58,209 nucleotides of DNA from positions 1 to 58,209 of the forward strand of contig NZ_RDQG01000056.1 of NCBI RefSeq assembly GCF_003697815.1, written 5' to 3'. The position numbers and the translations under genes are program-made. The notes beneath the pieces were generated by a model. That model did not search any database. It had not been told where the DNA came from and worked only from the letters and a program-made list of their open reading frames with translations. Shown here one piece after another: positions 15,112-24,815 of this stretch; position 1 is the stretch's first letter; every line of letters begins with the position of its first letter. The stretch comes from Halalkalicoccus subterraneus (GTDB taxonomy: Archaea; Halobacteriota; Halobacteria; Halobacteriales; Halalkalicoccaceae).

Positions 15112-16161
15112 TCAGTCGAACACCTCCAGACGGTACTGATCCGCAGTGTCGGTCGTCGTCAACATCTCCATGACCTCGCTTTCTTCACCGCGTTCGACTT
15201 TCGCTCGCTCTCGTTCGATCGTGTTCAGTGCCTCGTGGACGTCGGGACCGAACAGCTCTTCGAGGTAGCTCCGGGGGATACGTTCGGACTCAATTGACTC
15301 ACCGCTCTCGGAGTGCTGTGGCGGTGCGAATGGCGGAATGTAATAGACGTTCGGTTCCGTGCGGTATTCGGGATGAAGGCGCACGGCGACCTCGTGCTCG
15401 TTAACGAGCTTGTGAATCGGACCCTCCTCGTCGTCAAGGTAGCCGACTAGGCGGAGTTGAGGTGGACAATCCTCCGCACAGGACGGTGGCATGACCTCAC
15501 CCTCCGGCCCCTCGCCCTCGATACGCGGGTAGCAGAAGATACATTTCTCGGAGGTCTTCTTCATCGCATTGTAGTAGACTTTCCTGTAGGGACACCCCTC
15601 GACGCAGTAGCGATAACCACGGCAGCGGTCTTGGTCAACGAGGACAATGCCGTCCTCCTCTCGTTTGTACAGCGCTGAGCGCGGACAGGCCTCAACGCAG
15701 GAAGGGTGAGTGCAGTGATTGCAGATCCTGGGGAGATAGAAGTAATAGGAGTTGGGGTACTCGCCGGCACCCTCGTCCTCGTCGAAGTTCGGTCCCCAGT
15801 CGGGCTGTTCCATCGGCCGCAAGGGCTCGTCGCTGCCTTCGTACATCACCTGCTCGTGATTGAAATTCCAGGCGCGGCCGTACTCTTCTTTATTCTGTAA
15901 CTCGCCGGGCGTGCGTTCCTCGCCCTCTTCGTCCCAGCCACCGCCCATCTCCTCCCAGTCCCGTGGGTAGCCCGAACCGGGCTTGGTCTCGACGTTGTTC
16001 CAGTACATGTACTCCCGGCCGCCGCCGTCGGTCCAATTGGTCTTGCAGGCGATGGTGCAAGTCTGACAGCCGATGCACTTGTTCAGATCCATCACCATCG
16101 CGACCTGGTGATCGATGCCATCGGCGAGACCGACTTCAGTGCCATTACCGGCCTGACTCAT
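15112..16161 (-). CDS. narH: Respiratory nitrate reductase Fe-S (beta) subunit NarH
   Basis: A protein of 349 residues with four cysteine clusters: C29xxCxxCxxxC ([11 protein letters not shown]), [24 protein letters not shown] and CIFC...CAEDCPP. In the third group a Tyr replaces one Cys, as Trp does in E. coli NarH, giving a [3Fe-4S] cluster; the others carry [4Fe-4S]. No signal peptide is present; it would be exported with NarG. It overlaps the narG stop by 4 bp. Function: electron transfer from the haem or quinol-side subunits to the Mo centre. Confidence 0.93.
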   Translation of the reverse strand: MSQAGNGTEVGLADGIDHQVAMVMDLNKCIGCQTCTIACKTNWTDGGGREYMYWNNVETKPGSGYPRDWEEMGGGWDEEGEERTPGELQNKEEYGRAWNFNHEQVMYEGSDEPLRPMEQPDWGPNFDEDEGAGEYPNSYYFYLPRICNHCTHPSCVEACPRSALYKREEDGIVLVDQDRCRGYRYCVEGCPYRKVYYNAMKKTSEKCIFCYPRIEGEGPEGEVMPPSCAEDCPPQLRLVGYLDDEEGPIHKLVNEHEVAVRLHPEYRTEPNVYYIPPFAPPQHSESGESIESERIPRSYLEELFGPDVHEALNTIERERAKVERGEESEVMEMLTTTDTADQYRLEVFD

Positions 16162-19100
16162 CGGCCGTCACCTCCCTTTAGGCCGCCGATTCCATCGATC
16201 AGATTGTTCGATCCATCGGTAGTCGCATTGTCGTCGCCGGTTTCGTTTTCGGTACCATCGTCTTCGCCGGTGACGGCCGGCCGTTCGGATTCCTCGTCGG
16301 CATCGGCGTCGGCGCTCTCCCCGACCCGTTCGACCTCGACGCGGACGTCACTATTGACGCCGGTCGGGCCCCAGTAGTTCGGACGGAAGGAGAGGTGTTC
16401 GCCGGTGTCTTCGGGGTACTGAACGAGCTGAGTAGGTTTCATGTACATGGACACGAGTGAGTTGAAGTTGTTGCGATCGGGGAACTGGAACCGCTCCCAA
16501 GCGAAGTACATCCGAGCCGTACCGGGTTCGCTACTGGGATAGCGCTTGGCCTGAATCTCCAGTTCGCCGACGTCGTTGTACAGTCGGACGGTGTCCCCGT
16601 CTTGGATGTCCCGTTCGTCCATGTCCTCGGGGTTGAGGTAAACGACGGGTTCGCCCCGCTGAAGCCGGAGCATTTTCGTCGAATCCCGCCAGGTCGAGTG
16701 GATTGACCACCGGCCATGAGGCGTGTTGTACCGCAGGGGGTACTCCTCGCGGTCCTGCAGCGTCGGCGACTCCTTGTGAGTCGGCAGCTGCTCGTTGAGG
16801 TCGAGAAACCAGTCGTGATCGACGTAGTACTGCTGGCGGCCGGTAAAGGTCGGCCAAGGCTGTTTATCCTGGACATACCGCTGCCAGGCGGTGAACGGTT
16901 CGCCCTCCTCTATGTCCGAGGTCCAGTGGTCACCGACCGCGAGGAAACGCTGGGGCTGCTCATCGATGTCTTCGAAGGTGATTTGCTCGTCAGAGTCCTC
17001 AGGGTTGGTCTCCTCGGAATGTTCGAGGATGAACTCACAGGCGGCGCGATCGTCGGCCAGCGCACCCTCCTCACCGGTTTCCCAGTCGCGAACGAAGTCA
17101 TCGTGGACGCTCTGCAGGTCAATCTCGCGATCGTAATCGCGATCCGCTACTGGCTCGACTCCGCGATTCTGGGCGACTTCCTGTATCTTTGCGGCCAACT
17201 CACGGAAGATCTGCCAGTCGGTCTTCGATTCACCCAGCGGTTCGACTGCCGGCGTGAACGGATGGACGTAGCTGTGCATATCCGTCATCGAAAGGTCGTA
17301 CTTTTCATAATGACTGGCCGTTGGCAGGACGATGTCGGAGTACAGCGCCGAGGAGTCCATCCGGAAATTGATGTCGACGATCAGATCGAGCTTCGGCCAC
17401 AGCTGCTCCTCTATGGCGACGTTGCCCTTGGACTGGTTGAAGTAGTTCCCTCGCCACATAAACAGGACACTGGGATCGGGACGGGAGCCGCCCTCTCGTT
17501 CGGCGGGGTATACCGGCATCCAGCCACGGTCGATTGACTCCTGAATCAGCTCCGCCGTCCCCTCGTCGACGTTCTCGAGAATGTTACAGTGGAAGTACGT
17601 CCACAACGTCGTCGGAACGGCGCGGACGTTGCCGGTCGGATACGAGAGGTTCCGCCAGCCGTTATACGTCCAGATCTTCTCCTGCCCGACGTAGTGGTCG
17701 AAGCCGGTGCCCTGCCGGCCGAGATTACCCGTCAGCGTCACGAGTAACTGGATTGCACGGTTGCCCAGATCATTGTGGTACCAGTCGTTGACGCCCTTGC
17801 CGTGGATGATTTTCCCCCGTTCGACATTCGCGAACTCGCGAGCGACCTCCTGGTGGGTTTCGCGGCCGACGCCGGTGACCTCGTTGACGTACTCGGGCGT
17901 GTACTGGGCGAGTTCGTCCTGGAGGTTCTCCCAGACCGAACGGACCGACACTTGGCCGTCGGTCGTCGAGACCGACGTATCGACCGAGAGCTGCGGATCG
18001 AAGTTGAGTTCAATGGTCGCCGTGTCGTCGTGCTGGCCGTCCCGATCACCTAGAGATGCCGGCGCGGTCCGCAGACCACCGCCACCATCCTGCATCACAA
18101 AGACCTTCTCGGGGTCATCGACCCCTCCACCGAGACCGTCGACCTCGGCGGCCCGCAGGAACTTGCCGGTATCCTCTCGGACTAGCAACGGCATGTCGCT
18201 CTGTTCTTTCAGGTGGGCTTCGTCGTAGAGACCCTCCTCGACGATCGTCCGGGCCATGCCCAGCGCCAACGCGGGGTCGCTACCGGGTTCGGGGCTCAGC
18301 CAGTCGTCACAGTGGATCGCCGTCTGGGAGTAGTCCGTGAAGACGCCAACACGTTTCGTGTCGTTGTAGGCCGCCTCGAGGAAGTACTTCGCGTCGGGGA
18401 TGCGCGTGACGTTGATGTTCGAACCCCAAGCGATGATGTAGTCAGCGTGATACCAGTCGGCACTCTCGGCGTTGTCCGTCTGGGTGCCCCATGTAATGGG
18501 CTCGCCCGGCGGCAGGTCGGAGTACCAGTCGTAAAAGGACAGCGTCACACCCCCCAGTAGGTCAAGCAGGCGGCTCCCAGAGGCAAATGAGACTGGGCTC
18601 ATCGCGGGAATAGGAGTAAAGCCGTTGATACCGTCGTACTCCCCTGCCTGGACCGTGTTCACCACTTCCTCGGCAATTTCGGTCAGCGCCTCGTCCCAGG
18701 AGATCCGTTCCCACTTGCCTTCCCCGCGCTCGCCGGTGCGGCGCAAGGGGTGGAGTACGCGATGATCGGCGTTAACGTAGTCGGAGTAGCAGGCACCTTT
18801 CTGGCATCCACGTGGGTTGGGATCCGGTGCGCTCTCGTCGAACTGGGGGTAGTCGCCGGCCTGCGATTCACGCCAGACTTGGCCATTGCGAACGTAGACC
18901 TCCCACGAACAACTACCGGTGCAGTTGACGCTATGGGTCGAGCGGGCCGTCGAGTCCCAGTCCCACTGCTCACGGTAGAGGTCCTCCCAGTCGCGGTAGG
19001 GGTAGTCGCCGATCGGATCGTCAACGACCTGGAGTGTCTCCATCTCCCCTTGCTGGGCGAGACCGACGCCGGTAACCCCCAGCGCCGTACCAAGACCGAT

Positions 19101-19184
19101 CCCTTTTAGGAAGTCTCGGCGTGTCGTGTCGGTACCACTGGTAGCCGATTCCGAGTTGTCATGGAAGTCGTTACTGTCACTCAT
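16158..19184 (-). CDS. narG: Respiratory nitrate reductase Mo-bisMGD (alpha) subunit NarG
   Basis: A protein of 1008 residues with a Tat signal (TRRDFLKGIGLGTALGVTG, about 21-40), so the active site faces outside, as known for archaeal pNar. The FS0 cluster ligands are H84-x3-C88-x3-C92 and C127 (RGCQKGAC). The Mo ligand Asp lies in FYDWYSDLPP (Asp223), matching Asp222 of E. coli NarG. The C-terminal pterin-binding domain begins around 780, and the last 70 residues are a low-complexity acidic tail. It reduces nitrate to nitrite with NarH. The gene is intact and lies centrally in a tightly overlapping operon. Confidence 0.95.
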   Translation of the reverse strand: MSDSNDFHDNSESATSGTDTTRRDFLKGIGLGTALGVTGVGLAQQGEMETLQVVDDPIGDYPYRDWEDLYREQWDWDSTARSTHSVNCTGSCSWEVYVRNGQVWRESQAGDYPQFDESAPDPNPRGCQKGACYSDYVNADHRVLHPLRRTGERGEGKWERISWDEALTEIAEEVVNTVQAGEYDGINGFTPIPAMSPVSFASGSRLLDLLGGVTLSFYDWYSDLPPGEPITWGTQTDNAESADWYHADYIIAWGSNINVTRIPDAKYFLEAAYNDTKRVGVFTDYSQTAIHCDDWLSPEPGSDPALALGMARTIVEEGLYDEAHLKEQSDMPLLVREDTGKFLRAAEVDGLGGGVDDPEKVFVMQDGGGGLRTAPASLGDRDGQHDDTATIELNFDPQLSVDTSVSTTDGQVSVRSVWENLQDELAQYTPEYVNEVTGVGRETHQEVAREFANVERGKIIHGKGVNDWYHNDLGNRAIQLLVTLTGNLGRQGTGFDHYVGQEKIWTYNGWRNLSYPTGNVRAVPTTLWTYFHCNILENVDEGTAELIQESIDRGWMPVYPAEREGGSRPDPSVLFMWRGNYFNQSKGNVAIEEQLWPKLDLIVDINFRMDSSALYSDIVLPTASHYEKYDLSMTDMHSYVHPFTPAVEPLGESKTDWQIFRELAAKIQEVAQNRGVEPVADRDYDREIDLQSVHDDFVRDWETGEEGALADDRAACEFILEHSEETNPEDSDEQITFEDIDEQPQRFLAVGDHWTSDIEEGEPFTAWQRYVQDKQPWPTFTGRQQYYVDHDWFLDLNEQLPTHKESPTLQDREEYPLRYNTPHGRWSIHSTWRDSTKMLRLQRGEPVVYLNPEDMDERDIQDGDTVRLYNDVGELEIQAKRYPSSEPGTARMYFAWERFQFPDRNNFNSLVSMYMKPTQLVQYPEDTGEHLSFRPNYWGPTGVNSDVRVEVERVGESADADADEESERPAVTGEDDGTENETGDDNATTDGSNNLIDGIGGLKGGDGR

Positions 19185-19378
19185 TGTTGATCAATAAACA
19201 CAGTTAGCAGTCCGGAGACGACCCCTAGCGCCGCGAAGGTGAGACCGATCGCGGTCGCGCCACCAACGTGAAGGCCGGCGCCGATCAGGACGACTCCGAG
19301 TAGTTTACTCGCTCGATCCACCCAGCGGTACCTGCGTTCGGACAGTGTTCGCTTCCGGTCCTCGTAGTGGTTACTCAT
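19181..19378 (-). CDS. Small two-helix membrane protein between narC and narG
   Basis: The start at 19378 ([16 protein letters not shown]) gives 65 residues, overlapping the cytochrome b stop by 8 bp and the narG start by 4 bp (ATGA), so it is embedded in the operon. After a basic and acidic N-terminus come two hydrophobic helices ([15 protein letters not shown] and [20 protein letters not shown]). No cofactor ligands stand out except one His. It may stabilise the membrane complex; the function is unknown. Confidence 0.65.
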   Translation of the reverse strand: MSNHYEDRKRTLSERRYRWVDRASKLLGVVLIGAGLHVGGATAIGLTFAALGVVSGLLTVFIDQQ

Positions 19379-20813
19379 GGGTGTCCTCCGATCGGTGGTC
19401 GTCCTCGTTGGTGGTCGGCTGTGTCTCGTTCGACGTGTCGACGCGACCCCGTTCACTGCCCCCATCACCAATGGCCAAACTGCCGGCCCATCCGCTATCG
19501 TCGAAGCCACCGAGGACGGCGTAGGTTGCGAGGCCGGCGAGGATGGGACCGATAATCAGCATCGCAGTCAGATACGGCCTGATTGCGGCCGTCGTCGACC
19601 CAACGAGATCGGCAACGATGACGTCCATGCCGGCAATCGAGGCCAGCATCACAAAGACGATCCCAGCGATGCCGACCGCAGTAGGGAAGGGCCGCTCTAG
19701 GGGGTTAGCTCCGAAGTGGGTCGGTTCCGACTCGTAGTCGATGAACGGCCAGACGGCGACGGCGACGAACACCAGTCCAGGCAACAGCAGCCCACCAATG
19801 AACTCGGAACTGATGTGGATCCCAAGCAGGTCAAAACTCATCCAGGACGGTGTCAGTTTCAGGAAGCCGTACCCCCACATCAGGAACCAGTCGGGCATGA
19901 CCAGTGAGGGCGTACTCGCTGGGTCGTTCGGGCCGTACTCGGCGATGTTGTGGACGGGAAGGAACCCGGCCAGCAACGAGAGCACTGCCAGCGTCAGGAA
20001 GAAGACGACGGCACTGATCGCGGCCTGATTGGGTACCATCGGCAGGCCAACCACGACGCTATCGTCGTCCCGGTCGACGTGCTCGCGTCCACGCACATCT
20101 TCGTCACGTGGGGCCTCCGTATGCTTCTGGCGTATCAAAATGAAGAAATGTACGCCTAGTAAACCGGCGATTGCCAGAGGTATCACGAGGACGTGGAGGA
20201 AGAAAAGTCTGGGCACGGTTGCAGTTGAGGGGAAATCACCTCCGAAGACGATCTGACCGATAGCGTCGCCAATCAACGGTATCGACGTGGCGATGTTGTA
20301 ACCGATGCCTGCGGCAGTGGTGGCGAACTCGTCGAAGGGCAACACGTAGCCAGTGTAGGCCGCTCCCATTGCAAGACCGGCGAGAGCAGTCCCAACGAGC
20401 CAATTGATCTCGCGGGGATTGCGATACGCACCCGTGAAGAACACTCGTAACATGTGCAATCCGATTGAGGCAACGAATAAGTGAGCCGCCCAGTGGTGCA
20501 TTCGCCGAATAAACATGCCGAAGGGCACGTCATAGGTGATGTTGAGGACACTGACGAACGCCTCAGGAATCTCCTCGCCTTGGTACTCGGCGATGCTACC
20601 CTCGTATACGACGTCCGAGGTACTCGGCTCGAAGAAGAAGCCAAGGAAGATGCCCGTCAGTACCAGCAACGAGAAACAAAAGGCAGCAATTTCCCCGAGC
20701 AGGTACGAATCCTCTGCGGGGAAGGCCTTTCCAAGGAACGCCTGGTCCTTGCTGAGATTGAGTCGATTATCGAACCAACCATAGAGACGGTTGAGTCGTC
20801 CCATCTTACTCAT
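19371..20813 (-). CDS. narC: Cytochrome b of the nitrate reductase complex (NarC)
   Basis: The start at 20813 (MSKMGRLN) follows a strong GGAGGGG and overlaps the Rieske stop by 8 bp. It has 480 residues. The N-terminal cytochrome b part has haem ligands in [11 protein letters not shown] and [21 protein letters not shown], and [18 protein letters not shown] is the quinol-site loop. The C-terminal part ([16 protein letters not shown] like subunit IV of b6f) is fused, with about 8-10 helices in all. With the Rieske protein it forms a bc1-like quinol oxidase branch feeding NarGH, as described for the Haloferax mediterranei nar cluster. The tail after 430 is hydrophilic. Confidence 0.9.
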   Translation of the reverse strand: MSKMGRLNRLYGWFDNRLNLSKDQAFLGKAFPAEDSYLLGEIAAFCFSLLVLTGIFLGFFFEPSTSDVVYEGSIAEYQGEEIPEAFVSVLNITYDVPFGMFIRRMHHWAAHLFVASIGLHMLRVFFTGAYRNPREINWLVGTALAGLAMGAAYTGYVLPFDEFATTAAGIGYNIATSIPLIGDAIGQIVFGGDFPSTATVPRLFFLHVLVIPLAIAGLLGVHFFILIRQKHTEAPRDEDVRGREHVDRDDDSVVVGLPMVPNQAAISAVVFFLTLAVLSLLAGFLPVHNIAEYGPNDPASTPSLVMPDWFLMWGYGFLKLTPSWMSFDLLGIHISSEFIGGLLLPGLVFVAVAVWPFIDYESEPTHFGANPLERPFPTAVGIAGIVFVMLASIAGMDVIVADLVGSTTAAIRPYLTAMLIIGPILAGLATYAVLGGFDDSGWAGSLAIGDGGSERGRVDTSNETQPTTNEDDHRSEDTHE

Positions 20814-21540
20814 CCCCTCCTGCCCCGACAGAGCCATCAAAATCCCCGACGGCGATTAGTTCCCCGCCGCCTGAAACGGTGATCGGGAGCTGTGGGAGCG
20901 GGCGTGGCGGCGGGCCACCGGTCACGCTGGCGCCTGAAAGTGGATCGAAGCGACCCGAGTGACAGGGACAGACCAGCGTATCACCATCACGGTCAGCAAC
21001 CATACAGCCTGCATGCGTACAGACCTTTGAGTAGGCAGCGTAGCCGGCGGTGGTATACGCGAGTTTGGTCGCGCCACCATAGGCCTCCGTCGGGAAACGT
21101 ACGAGCAGCGTCGGTGCCTGATCAATACCCGGTCGTGGCTCCGGAAAGACGGTCAGTTGTTCGCCCTCGGCCAAGCGGCCTTCCTCGATCCGTTCGCCCT
21201 CGCTATCGACGAGGGCGACACCATCGGAGAAGACGGGCCCGGTATAGGAACGCTCAAAGACCCGGGTCAGACCCGCGAGTGGTACAGCGAGGGTGCCGAC
21301 GGCGGTCAGACCGCTGATGGTCGCCAGCACTTTCGCATAATCCCGTCGTTCCATCATCGCCCGGTTGTCACGCCAGAACTCCTTGTAGATGCTCGGCGCT
21401 TCAGCTGTCTCTGTCCTAGAACATGGACAGTCGTCGACAGGGGCTTCGCTGCTATCACCCGTGTTGGCCTCCGAATGCTCCCCGGAGTCTACTGTCGGAT
21501 ACGACCGCGAGAGGATCTTGCGTTGTGTGTGTTCCTCCAT
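20806..21540 (-). CDS. narB: Rieske [2Fe-2S] protein of the nitrate reductase complex (NarB)
   Basis: A protein of 244 residues. Cluster ligands are C174 and H176 (CTHAGC) and C191 and H194 (CPCHSG), with C179 and C193 forming the usual disulphide. A Tat-like [27 protein letters not shown] (about 64-90) is the membrane anchor, so the cluster domain lies outside. The acidic N-terminal 60 residues carry an extra CPC of unknown use. It abuts the narA-like gene (shared base at 21540) and overlaps narC. It receives electrons from quinol through cytochrome b. Confidence 0.9.
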   Translation of the reverse strand: MEEHTQRKILSRSYPTVDSGEHSEANTGDSSEAPVDDCPCSRTETAEAPSIYKEFWRDNRAMMERRDYAKVLATISGLTAVGTLAVPLAGLTRVFERSYTGPVFSDGVALVDSEGERIEEGRLAEGEQLTVFPEPRPGIDQAPTLLVRFPTEAYGGATKLAYTTAGYAAYSKVCTHAGCMVADRDGDTLVCPCHSGRFDPLSGASVTGGPPPRPLPQLPITVSGGGELIAVGDFDGSVGAGGDE

Positions 21541-22115
21541 CAGTGATCCCTCCGTTCGGCCACCTCAACGTGTGGCATGAACCAAGCGTAGTAGGAAACA
21601 GTCAATCCGGTGAGTGACATGAACATGCCAAACGCATAAAGGCCAAAATACTGGGTCCGTGCCAGCGTAAGATATTCACCCATGAAAAGCGCAGCAAAGA
21701 TGATCGTTAGGACGGTTAATCCGCCCATCGCGATCAGCCCCTCGATAGCGTCACTCGAAGGGTGATACGCAGTGATCCAGCGGTCCTCGGTCTCAATCCA
21801 AGGAGCCATGAAACCGCTACCGTCAGTGATAATCGTATCGGTCTCGGCGGTAGGTCTGGCGGCTTGGTCCATAAAACGGTGGAAGAACGCCGTCACTCCG
21901 ACGAGACCAAAGAGTGCGACCCACACGATCACGCCCACCTGACTCGGAGAGAGCTTATTGGGTGTATCGACGATCCCATCCAGCGGTCGAAGCTCACTGA
22001 CGCTGTGATCGATTTCGATCTCCTCGGACGGCGGCTCGCCCTGTAACCCAATGAACCACATTGGGATCAGGACTGCAAGGAGGATACCGACTATGACAAT
22101 CGTGCGACGGTCCAT
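21540..22115 (-). CDS. narA: Membrane protein opening the nar operon (NarA-like)
   Basis: A protein of 191 residues with four hydrophobic segments: VIVGILLAVLIPMWFIGL (about 6-23), VGVIVWVALFGLVGVTAFF (60-78), LIAMGGLTVLTIIFAALFMG (126-145) and FGLYAFGMFMSLTGLTVSYYAWF (155-177). No cofactor motif is evident. Its position just before the Rieske gene matches the hypothetical narA of haloarchaeal nar clusters, so the name rests on synteny. The promoter should lie in 22116-22250. Confidence 0.65.
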   Translation of the reverse strand: MDRRTIVIVGILLAVLIPMWFIGLQGEPPSEEIEIDHSVSELRPLDGIVDTPNKLSPSQVGVIVWVALFGLVGVTAFFHRFMDQAARPTAETDTIITDGSGFMAPWIETEDRWITAYHPSSDAIEGLIAMGGLTVLTIIFAALFMGEYLTLARTQYFGLYAFGMFMSLTGLTVSYYAWFMPHVEVAERRDH

Positions 22116-22409
22116 GGCTTATTAGGGATCATTACCGAGCCTCGCTTCGATCACTGCTTTTGCATATCTTCAAAGGAAAGTTCAATCAGTTAAGCTTTTC
22201 CCCGAACATATTTGGTCCTTTAAGTCGAGAAAAATAAGGATGAGAGAATTGTATTCCAAATTCTTCATAACCGAAACCGACCGCCGTAGTTGTACTAGTG
22301 AATGGCTCGATTCGGAATGTTGTAAGATATATTCGTGCTTCTGACGCCCGGTACGTACCGGCGGAATAGTATGAACGCAACTATGTTAGGAGTGTTTCAG
22401 AAACTGGGG
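22116..22409. other. Upstream region of the nar operon
   Basis: There is no gene here. On the minus strand an AT-rich CTTAAA-like box near 22212-22220 is a possible TATA element for nar. I looked for the CGAA-N4-TTCG motif linked to the haloarchaeal regulator NarO and found no clear copy. Confidence 0.35.
22348..22361. promoter_or_regulatory. Perfect 14-bp palindrome CCGGTACGTACCGG
   Basis: A perfect even palindrome lies about 230 bp above the nar operon start. It could be a dimer binding site or the trace of an insertion target. No partner regulator is adjacent. Confidence 0.35.
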
Positions 22410-22455
22410 CCTTGTGCAACATAACTCGTCGAGAAGGTCTCGACGTTGCACAAGG
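22410..22455. repeat. CCTTGTGCAAC inverted-repeat element, copy 2
   Basis: CCTTGTGCAAC (22410-22420) and GTTGCACAAGG (22445-22455) are perfect ends. The inside also has a stem, GTCGAGA-AGG-TCTCGAC, so the whole unit can fold into one long hairpin. It directly abuts repeat copy C through GCATTGTCTGACTGAT. Confidence 0.7.
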
Positions 22456-22464
22456 CATTGTCTG

Positions 22465-23005
22465 ACTGATCACACCGTGGTGTGATATGGTTCCGAAGGT
22501 AGAACCAGAGAAATCGTTTCTACTCCCTCCACTACTACTACACCAAGGGAAGGCTGCTCGGAATTGTGACTAGGAGCGGGGGGCGTGCGTGGGGTGGTTG
22601 GTTCGAACTCTGCTCCTTGTTGTTATCCCGTTGGTAGGACATCCTGCTCTCTTCGGGGGCGTGCTCAGTATCCCGGTCACAACGATCGTGATATCGGTCA
22701 GCTGCTTCCTTCTCGATAACGACGAGCTTCTTGCCACGTCATTTCGTCTGTTCGACGTCGTCCTTCCCGAGTTTTGCGAGGAAGTCCATGACATGAGCCA
22801 CAGTTTAGGTGGGAGGCTTCGACCCTTCCGCGGAGTGATGCTACGTGATCGTTTGGCTATCGAGTACGAGCCCAGCAGGTGCCTTCTCGGCGTAGTCCTT
22901 CACGTCCTGTGCGATGAATCGAGCGCGTTTCTGGTTGGTGGTGAGTTCGCGATCGGAGACGTACTCGGGAAGCGTACAGATCCGTTCTAACGTGGTCTGT
23001 AGTAG
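22465..23005 (-). pseudogene. Decayed 3' copy C of the coiled-coil plasmid gene
   Basis: It matches 32815-33345 in order, starting at the TCACACCGTGGTGTGA hairpin (22470-22485), through the 3' flank, and then the coding part (minus strand: LLGSYSK-type remnants, AGLVLDSQT, FIAQDVKDYAEKAPAGLV-like stretches) up to the CRICTLPEYVSDRELTTNQ segment. Several indels break the frame. It is the longest of the decayed copies. Confidence 0.7.
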
Positions 23006-23101
23006 GTCAATAGCCACTAATCGGTCCAGTAGTCGATTACTTTCACATTCTTGATCCCGTCGCGTTCAAATAGTTGCGACTCTCATAGAGCATCCTGTCA
23101 C

Positions 23102-23690
23102 TTACACGTCAGAAAGGCGTTTGATCGTATTGACGACTATATTGACTCCGATCTCAAGCGACTCTTCATCGATATCGAATCGCGAGGTGTGGTGTCCGGA
23201 CGGATTGCTGGCGCCGATTCCAAGATAGGTCGCCTGTCCACCGTCGGATTGAACGCGTTTGATGAGATAGGACGCATCCTCGCTAGCGCCGAAGTCCTCT
23301 CGGTCAGTTACGGTCGTGACAGCATCAGTTGATTGAGCGGCGTCAGCAACCGTTGTGACGAGCTGATCATCGGCGGTAAAGGTCGTCGTCTTCCCATACA
23401 GGCTCGTCGTATAGTCAACGCCATGCATTCCGGCAGCGTGTTCGATGATACGGTCGACAGAAGCAAGCATATAGTCATTTAGATTAGCGGTTTCACCGCG
23501 TACTTCGACGCGCATCAAAGCATGGTCAGAGATGACGTTTTGTGCGTTTGGTGAGTGAACTTGCCCAACATTGATTCGCGTTACACTGTCTCCGTGGCGC
23601 GGAATCGCATAGAGATTCTGAATAGCGGTCGCCGCCGCTTGGAGTGCATTCCATCCTTCATGTGGTGCTTTGCCGGCGTGTGCTGATGAC
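23102..23690 (-). pseudogene. M20 peptidase (amidohydrolase), C-terminal fragment
   Basis: It encodes SSAHAGKAPHEGWNALQAAA (the M20 dimerisation-domain signature), then GEDFGASEDASYLI-like and GIGASNPSGHHTSRFDID at the C-terminus, where the metal-ligand His of the second half is kept. It resembles AbgA/AbgB and indole-acetyl-amino-acid hydrolases. The N-terminal 150-200 residues with the first metal ligands are missing. Homology starts right after the stop codon of the PemK-like toxin gene (23694), so the gene was cut there. The intact 3' end stops near copy C. Confidence 0.75.
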
Positions 23691-23693
23691 GCG

Positions 23694-24044
23694 CTATAGA
23701 TGTCTGGTGAGCGTTTCCCGAGCACGATCCGTAAGAGCTGTTGAGAGGCGTCCTTGCCAATGGTCGAGATCATCTTGCGCAAGTGACTGAACACCCCAGG
23801 GGACGATCCGACTAGAGCGAGGTGTTCCACCGCGAATCCAGGCCATATCGGGGATCTCGATCAATCCATCTAACCACGATCGTGTCGTGAGAGTCAGTGC
23901 AATATACTGCTCACCGTAGAACGGTTTACCCTCATGATTCGACAGAATGAGCCAGGGGCGAGCCGTTTCTGATCCTTTGAATGGGTCGGCCCCATAGACG
24001 ACGTCGCCCGGCTCATAGAGAGGGGATGAGGGTGACTCAGTCAC
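23694..24044 (-). CDS. PemK/MazF-like toxin
   Basis: A protein of 116 residues. YEPGDVVYGADPFKGSETARPWLILSN (about 10-36) is the MazF/PemK start, with the conserved GDVV and RPWLIL. It continues QYIALTLTTRSW and ends WQGRLSTALTDRARETL. Family members are ribosome-independent mRNA endonucleases. It overlaps the winged-helix gene by 4 bp (ATGA), a standard antitoxin-then-toxin layout in haloarchaea. Its stop lies exactly at the break point of the M20 gene. Confidence 0.75.
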   Translation of the reverse strand: MTESPSSPLYEPGDVVYGADPFKGSETARPWLILSNHEGKPFYGEQYIALTLTTRSWLDGLIEIPDMAWIRGGTPRSSRIVPWGVQSLAQDDLDHWQGRLSTALTDRARETLTRHL

Positions 24045-24427
24045 GAGGAGTCGGTATTGTTGTCTGACTGGAGGCTTGGATGTGGTTCGGCCGGTGCGTG
24101 TGCTTCCCAGTCGTCTGTTGCTTCTGCTCCGAGTTGGTCGTTGAACAATTGGGTTGCACGCTCATAGCCCGCTGAATGCTGTAATCGCTCTGTGTCGTTT
24201 GTCAGTGCCCAGTAGGCGGACTTGTGTTCGACGAGCTCTCGGGATTTCAGACGAGTCAGCGCTGTGCTTACTGTATCCGGTTCGAGATCGAGCTGTCGAG
24301 CGATCTCTGTGGCCTTGAACGCTCGATCTCGGTGAGCAGTAAGGAAGGCGAGAACTTGGTCTGGAACCGAGACGTCTCTCAGCTCGTCCTCAGTCGCCCG
24401 CTCGAACGTCTCGCGGTCGATCGACAT
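24041..24427 (-). CDS. Winged-helix antitoxin (MarR-like) partner of the PemK-like toxin
   Basis: The start at 24427 (MSIDRETFERAT) is chosen over an upstream in-frame ATG because the upstream part is non-homologous and overlaps the next repeat. It has 128 residues. The HTH covers about 24-75: VPDQVLAFLTAHRDRAFKATEIARQLDLEPDTVSTALTRLKSRELVEHK. An acidic, probably disordered tail (about 95-128) would bind the toxin. It is likely an autorepressing antitoxin. Confidence 0.75.
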   Translation of the reverse strand: MSIDRETFERATEDELRDVSVPDQVLAFLTAHRDRAFKATEIARQLDLEPDTVSTALTRLKSRELVEHKSAYWALTNDTERLQHSAGYERATQLFNDQLGAEATDDWEAHAPAEPHPSLQSDNNTDSS

Positions 24428-24526
24428 TGCTGTTCTCTCTATTGATAGTCGTTGAATCGATATGAACGTTCGGACTGTAGGTGTCGATGGCTTCGAAAGT
24501 GTTGATGGGAATCGATTGCTAGACGG

Positions 24527-24571
24527 CCTTGTGCAACTTTCGATCATACGAAGAGGATTCATTGCACAAGG
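24527..24571. repeat. CCTTGTGCAAC inverted-repeat element, copy 3
   Basis: CCTTGTGCAAC (24527-24537) pairs with ATTGCACAAGG (24561-24571), with one terminal mismatch inside. As at copy 2, it is followed at once by GCAGTGTCTGACTGAT and the TACACCGTGGTGTGA hairpin of a decayed repeat copy (D). Confidence 0.65.
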
Positions 24572-24579
24572 CAGTGTCT

Positions 24580-24815
24580 GACTGATTACACCGTGGTGTG
24601 ATATACTTCCGAAGGCAGAACCAACAAAATCGTTTCGACCTCCGCCACTACTACTACACCAGGGTAAGGCTGCTCGGAGTTGTGACTAGGAGAGGAGGGC
24701 TTATCCGGGGTAGTTGGTTCGAACTATGCGCCTTCCTCTTGGTCCGTTGTTAGGACATCACGCTCTCTGCGGGGGGTTGCTCGATATCCCGATCACAACG
24801 ATCGTGGTAGCGCAT
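24580..24815 (-). pseudogene. Decayed 3' copy D: flank plus last codons of the coiled-coil gene
   Basis: This copy keeps the whole 3' flank, hairpin (24586-24601), CTGCTCGGAGTTGTGACTAGGAG and GTAGTTGGTTCGAACTATGCGCC, but only the last 20 or so codons of the gene. On the minus strand these read RYHDRCDRDIEQPPAESVMS, in frame with a short unrelated upstream piece starting at 24944 (MLAFPNERGKTSLLKLL), giving a chimeric 64-residue frame (24944-24750). Confidence 0.65.

Noticed and set aside
16716-17537. Plus-strand frame of 273 codons inside narG
   Set aside because: It is antisense to a certain narG coding region; composition and lack of motifs show it is a shadow.
24700-24750. tRNA-like GGTTCGAACT sequence (also near 22600)
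   Set aside because: It is part of the repeated 3' flank of the coiled-coil gene; no cloverleaf arms surround it.
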